Part shown: positions 19,212 to 21,576 of the stretch, one piece after another
Position numbering within the stretch: position 1 is the stretch's first letter
How the letters are laid out: the number at the start of each line of letters is the position of its first letter
IMG/VR virus record: IMGVR_UViG_3300030328_002969
Coordinates: 1 to 21,576 of that record
DNA: 21,576 nt
Strand: one strand, 5' to 3'
DNA from: a virus
Notes under the pieces: generated by a model
What the model was told of the DNA's origin: nothing
The model's database searches: none
Seen by the model: only the letters and a program-made list of their open reading frames with translations
Made by a program: the position numbers and the translations under genes

Positions 19212-19321
19212 ACAAAGAAAAACAGCTATTAAAATGGTATAATCTGTTTGTGGATTATGTAGAGGATCAGAACGCTAACCTGTATAACGAGGCGTGTGAT
19301 TATGCTGATGATAATGAGTAA
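19208..19321 (+). CDS. 37-residue acidic protein, unknown
   Basis: MNKEKQLLKWYNLFVDYVED then an acidic end (CDYADDNE). Last gene of the overlapping chain; a hairpin terminator candidate begins 13 bases after its stop. Function unknown. Confidence 0.45.
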   Translation: MNKEKQLLKWYNLFVDYVEDQNANLYNEACDYADDNE

Positions 19322-19333
19322 AAATTTACCTCC

Positions 19334-19370
19334 ATTAGTTTGTTTATGAACAACTAATTTATTATTTTTA
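19334..19370 (+). terminator. Terminator candidate after the overlapping gene chain
   Basis: A stem of 10 base pairs with one bulged T (19334-19344 with 19349-19358) and a four-base loop, followed by a T-rich stretch. The stem is AT-rich, so it may be leaky. Confidence 0.45.
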
Positions 19371-19403
19371 CCAAAGTTATTCATACTATTTGTTTTTGTG
19401 TTT

Positions 19404-19496
19404 GAAGAGGAGAGGATCGGTTAATTTTACCACTAACTTAAAGGGTGTATAAGAGCATCCATTAATATTAAATGTTTTGATTCTCTCCTTTTTTTT
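19404..19496 (+). terminator. Structured attenuator-like element before the replication genes
   Basis: AGGAGAGGATC (19408-19418) pairs with GATTCTCTCCT (19479-19489) over 11 pairs with one G-U, extendable outward by up to four weaker pairs. The enclosed 60 bases contain GGGTGT/GCATCC (6 pairs with two G-U). A run of eight T (19489-19496) follows directly. This has the shape of an intrinsic terminator or attenuator in the 211-base gap before the replication module; it may instead be the 3' end of a small RNA. No perfect -7 motif was found just upstream. Confidence 0.5.
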
Positions 19497-19532
19497 ACTA
19501 CTAATTAAAATGCACTAAATACCAATTTAAAA

Positions 19533-19769
19533 ATGCAAAACTCAACTGATGACAGAGTGCCTCATTATTATATAGGCACAAACAAAAATAGAAACTATCA
19601 GGCTCGTTATGTAGTTAGCGATTTTGATTGTACATATAACATTGGGACTGCTGTTACATACTGCCTCCGAAGTTCTCGAAAGCACGACACTCCTGTTGAG
19701 GATCTCCGAAAGGCGATTGCTCATTTAGAATTTGAAATAGAAAGATTAAACGAAAAATTAAAACAATGA
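19533..19769 (+). CDS. DUF3310-like protein
   Basis: A 78-residue protein resembling DUF3310, a small phage family related to gp1.7-type proteins. Visible blocks are VPHYY (9-13), the typical start 'P.HY', and YCLRSSRKHDTPVEDLRKAI (43-62), equivalent to 'KYL.R...K....EDL.KA'. The C-terminal helix is charged. The role is not settled; the T7 relative is a nucleotide kinase, but this short form lacks a nucleotide-binding loop. First gene of the replication module, four-base overlap with the next. Confidence 0.65.
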   Translation: MQNSTDDRVPHYYIGTNKNRNYQARYVVSDFDCTYNIGTAVTYCLRSSRKHDTPVEDLRKAIAHLEFEIERLNEKLKQ

Positions 19770-20062
19770 AAAAAAAGATATTTGACAAGTACGCACACGC
19801 AATAGCAGAACAATTTCACTTAACATTAGATGAAATGTTTGACAAAAGCAGAAGAAGAGATCTGGTGGATGCCAGACAGCTATTGTTCTATTTATGTTTA
19901 GAACGACCAATACGAGTGTCGTATGTAAAAAAATTTATGGAAGACAATGGATGTAAGATTGCTCACTCCACTATACTACACGGATATAAACAAGCCAAAG
20001 CATTAATAGATGCAGATCAGGACTATTTTGAAATGATTGAAAAAATAAATAAAGAAGCATAG
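19766..20062 (+). CDS. Stand-alone DnaA domain IV-like DNA-binding protein
   Basis: A 98-residue protein that matches only the C-terminal, DNA-binding domain of DnaA. Visible are the basic helix SRRRDLVDARQLLFYLC (28-44), equivalent to the 'R...(I)V.ARQ.A.YL' region, and AHSTILHGYKQA (66-77), close to the DnaA signature '(D/A)HSTV.HA...'. There is no AAA+ ATPase part. It should bind DnaA-box-like DNA: it may mark the phage origin, compete with host DnaA or regulate transcription. Overlaps DUF3310-like upstream by four bases and the next GTG by one. Confidence 0.85.
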   Translation: MKKKIFDKYAHAIAEQFHLTLDEMFDKSRRRDLVDARQLLFYLCLERPIRVSYVKKFMEDNGCKIAHSTILHGYKQAKALIDADQDYFEMIEKINKEA

Positions 20063-20463
20063 TGAAGTACAACCTGAAAGACATAGTAGATCAGGCATTA
20101 GAGGATAACACTGCTGTTACCTCTATTCTCCCTAAAGGAGTAAGCGTTATGGGAAATGGCGTGAAGTTGCAATCTTTTCCCAGTAAAATAGAAATACTTA
20201 ATTGCTCTAAAGGAGGACACTACTATAAAGAGATAGAGGAAGAGGAATATAATTATTTTTTAGAGAATGGATGGAGAAAAGGAAAAATCCAGGTTGCTAT
20301 TAATAATTGTAAATACAAACTTGCTCTCATTGAAAAGCGTATGCAAGTGGAGATGAACACCAGAAAAAACGATAAGCATATTCAAAATTTAAAAACTCGG
20401 AGGGAAAATCTGATAAAAAAATATGCAGATCACAAAGTAAAATTAAATCAAATCACTAATTAA
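20062..20463 (+). CDS. 133-residue coiled-coil protein, unknown
   Basis: The frame starts with GTG sharing a base with the TAG stop of the DnaA-like gene; later ATGs would cut into ordered sequence. The N-terminal half is mixed (MKYNLKDIVDQALEDNTAVT, then GNGVKLQSFPSKIEILN); the second half is a long basic helix (about 85-130) with coiled-coil spacing. Placed between a DnaA-like and an ERF gene, it may help in replication or recombination. No family recognised. Confidence 0.6.
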   Translation: MKYNLKDIVDQALEDNTAVTSILPKGVSVMGNGVKLQSFPSKIEILNCSKGGHYYKEIEEEEYNYFLENGWRKGKIQVAINNCKYKLALIEKRMQVEMNTRKNDKHIQNLKTRRENLIKKYADHKVKLNQITN

Positions 20464-20473
20464 AATAAAAACA

Positions 20474-21103
20474 ATGGAAAGAAAAAACATTTACAAAGCG
20501 TTGGCTAATTTCCAACAAGAAGTACCAGTGCTATTAAAAGACACTGATGGTTATGGATATAAATATGTAAAATTAGAGCATATCATTGCTCAAATAAAAC
20601 CTGTTCTTAAAAAACATCATTTAGGGTTTACCCAGTTTGTAGAGCAAGATGGGTTAAGAACAACTTTATTTCACACCACAACAGGAGAAAGTATAGAGGC
20701 TTGGTGTCATATTCCTGATTGCGATATGAAAGGGATGAATAAATTTCAATCTGCTGGTGCTGGTATAACCTACTTTAGAAGATATGCCTTGTCTTCAATG
20801 TTAGGGGTAATAACAGATGCTGATACTGATGCAAAAGTGTATACATCTACTCCTTTAAAAACACCTAAAAGTAAATTAGATACTTTAAAAAAAGCATTTG
20901 ATTTGGAAGAGGTTAAAGTAACTAACTTAAAAACAGGTAAGACAAAGGTAAAGTTAGAGCTTAACACTAAAGAATATGACAATGCTGTCAAGCATATTAA
21001 GAAAAACACAGACAAGAGTTTGAGTTTGTTAATGAAAGATATAGAAAAGCACTATATCGTGGATGCTAAAATGAAAAAGGAACTCTCTAAATACTTGGCG
21101 TGA
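20474..21103 (+). CDS. erf: ERF-family single-strand annealing protein
   Basis: A 209-residue member of the ERF superfamily, ring-forming proteins that anneal single-stranded DNA in phage recombination. Visible: the N-terminal helix (NIYKALANFQQEVPVLLKDT), YGYKYVKLEHIIAQIKPVLK (27-46), 'HHLGFTQFV', and the signature AGITYFRRYALSSMLGVITD (96-115) with D116-D120 following. The C-terminal half is lysine-rich and specific. Neighbouring exonuclease at once downstream (four-base GTGA overlap) makes this an Red-like pair: exonuclease makes single strands, ERF anneals them. Confidence 0.9.
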   Translation: MERKNIYKALANFQQEVPVLLKDTDGYGYKYVKLEHIIAQIKPVLKKHHLGFTQFVEQDGLRTTLFHTTTGESIEAWCHIPDCDMKGMNKFQSAGAGITYFRRYALSSMLGVITDADTDAKVYTSTPLKTPKSKLDTLKKAFDLEEVKVTNLKTGKTKVKLELNTKEYDNAVKHIKKNTDKSLSLLMKDIEKHYIVDAKMKKELSKYLA

Positions 21104-21576
21104 AAAACTTAAAACCAACTCAATCAAATCTTAATAAGTTAAAAAATGATGAGTTATATTATGGAGAGTTCGGACAACAATGGTTGTCTAACTCTGATAT
21201 ATATTCCTTGTTAAAAGATCCTAAATCTTTTAGAACACCTAAAGACCAAACTAAAGCTATGCTTGAGGGAAGGTATTTTCATACAGCTTTGTTAGAGCCT
21301 AATAAGTTATCACAATATAAGGTAGTGGATTTCACAAGCAGAAACACTAAAGCATATAAAGATATGTTAGAAGAGGAAGGGAAGATGATGTTGCTCCAGA
21401 AAGAAAAAGAAAATCTGGATAAGATGATAGAGGTAATTAATAACAATGAAGAAATGAGTTCTCAAGTTAATAATCTCAGTAATCAGTATGAAATTCCTAT
21501 GATAAAAAACATAATGGGGGTGGACTGGAAAGGTAAGGCAGATATAGTTTGTGAAGATAAATTAATTGACATCAAA
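21100..21576 (+). CDS. PD-(D/E)XK exonuclease, 3' end outside window
   Basis: The start is a GTG overlapping the ERF stop; 159 codons are visible and the frame is open at the edge. The family is of the exonuclease VIII/RecE-like PD-(D/E)XK type. Marks are MLEGRYFHTALLEP (54-67) with H61, E131 in QYEIPM, and the catalytic core W143-KGKADIV-150 with D148 and D157-I-K159 (LIDIK), after which the window ends. It would degrade one strand from DNA ends to feed ERF. The part after the catalytic lysine is missing only because of the window. Confidence 0.88.
   Translation, partial: MKNLKPTQSNLNKLKNDELYYGEFGQQWLSNSDIYSLLKDPKSFRTPKDQTKAMLEGRYFHTALLEPNKLSQYKVVDFTSRNTKAYKDMLEEEGKMMLLQKEKENLDKMIEVINNNEEMSSQVNNLSNQYEIPMIKNIMGVDWKGKADIVCEDKLIDIK

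Noticed and set aside
1-21576. Integrase, attachment sites or insertion sequences
   Set aside because: No recombinase, transposase or long terminal repeats were seen; lysogeny cannot be judged from this window.

Overview
The window looks like part of the genome of a tailed double-stranded DNA phage that infects a member of the Bacteroidetes, most likely a marine flavobacterium. No virion-defining gene (terminase, portal, major capsid) lies inside it, so the morphotype cannot be read. The host is inferred from low GC content, the lack of Shine-Dalgarno sites in front of almost every gene, A-rich start contexts of the type AAATAAC(T/A)ATG, and several perfect copies of the Bacteroidetes -7 promoter motif TAnnTTTG. 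Small protein families familiar from marine phages, such as the one with CGCKKRRDNLNELFPY, agree with this.

Layout. Positions 1-6662 read leftward. In transcription order they hold small basic proteins, a small CGC-motif protein, a repeat-containing virion protein, a membrane/coiled-coil protein, a secreted thioredoxin-fold-like protein, an outer-membrane-barrel-like protein, an M15 peptidase endolysin, a holin-like protein and two tail-fibre-type proteins, the last cut by the window edge. One rightward gene (6719-7156, a MarR-like winged-helix protein) sits alone inside this block; it shares a divergent promoter region with the late genes and its 3' end overlaps groES tail to tail. Next comes a leftward chaperonin operon in the unusual order groEL - 45-codon ORF - groES (9151 to 7122). 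Positions 9152-10222 are a mostly non-coding hub around one small leftward gene. It has TCAACACTAA repeats, an AT-rich stretch, a 121-base stretch with no adenine, a G-rich run and a strong hairpin, and looks like an origin and/or transcription switch.

From 10223 to the right end everything reads rightward: about 30 small, mostly acidic or zinc-finger proteins, most without a recognisable function (DUF8033-like, DUF1281/YubB-like, a GTRSLT family), then a replication/recombination module (DUF3310-like, a stand-alone DnaA domain IV, a coiled-coil protein, an ERF annealing protein, and a PD-(D/E)XK exonuclease cut by the window edge). This looks like the early region. Many neighbours overlap by 1-8 bases, which implies translational coupling.

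Most distinctive features: (i) a phage with both GroEL and GroES in reversed order with a small gene between them; (ii) four intergenic segments in the early region that fold well on paper, the best being 16025-16135, behind a promoter that is an almost exact duplicate of the one at 10163-10200; (iii) the adenine-free tract and the repeat cluster near the switch between leftward and rightward transcription. Nothing was computed: stems and motifs were found by reading, and family names come from motif recognition.
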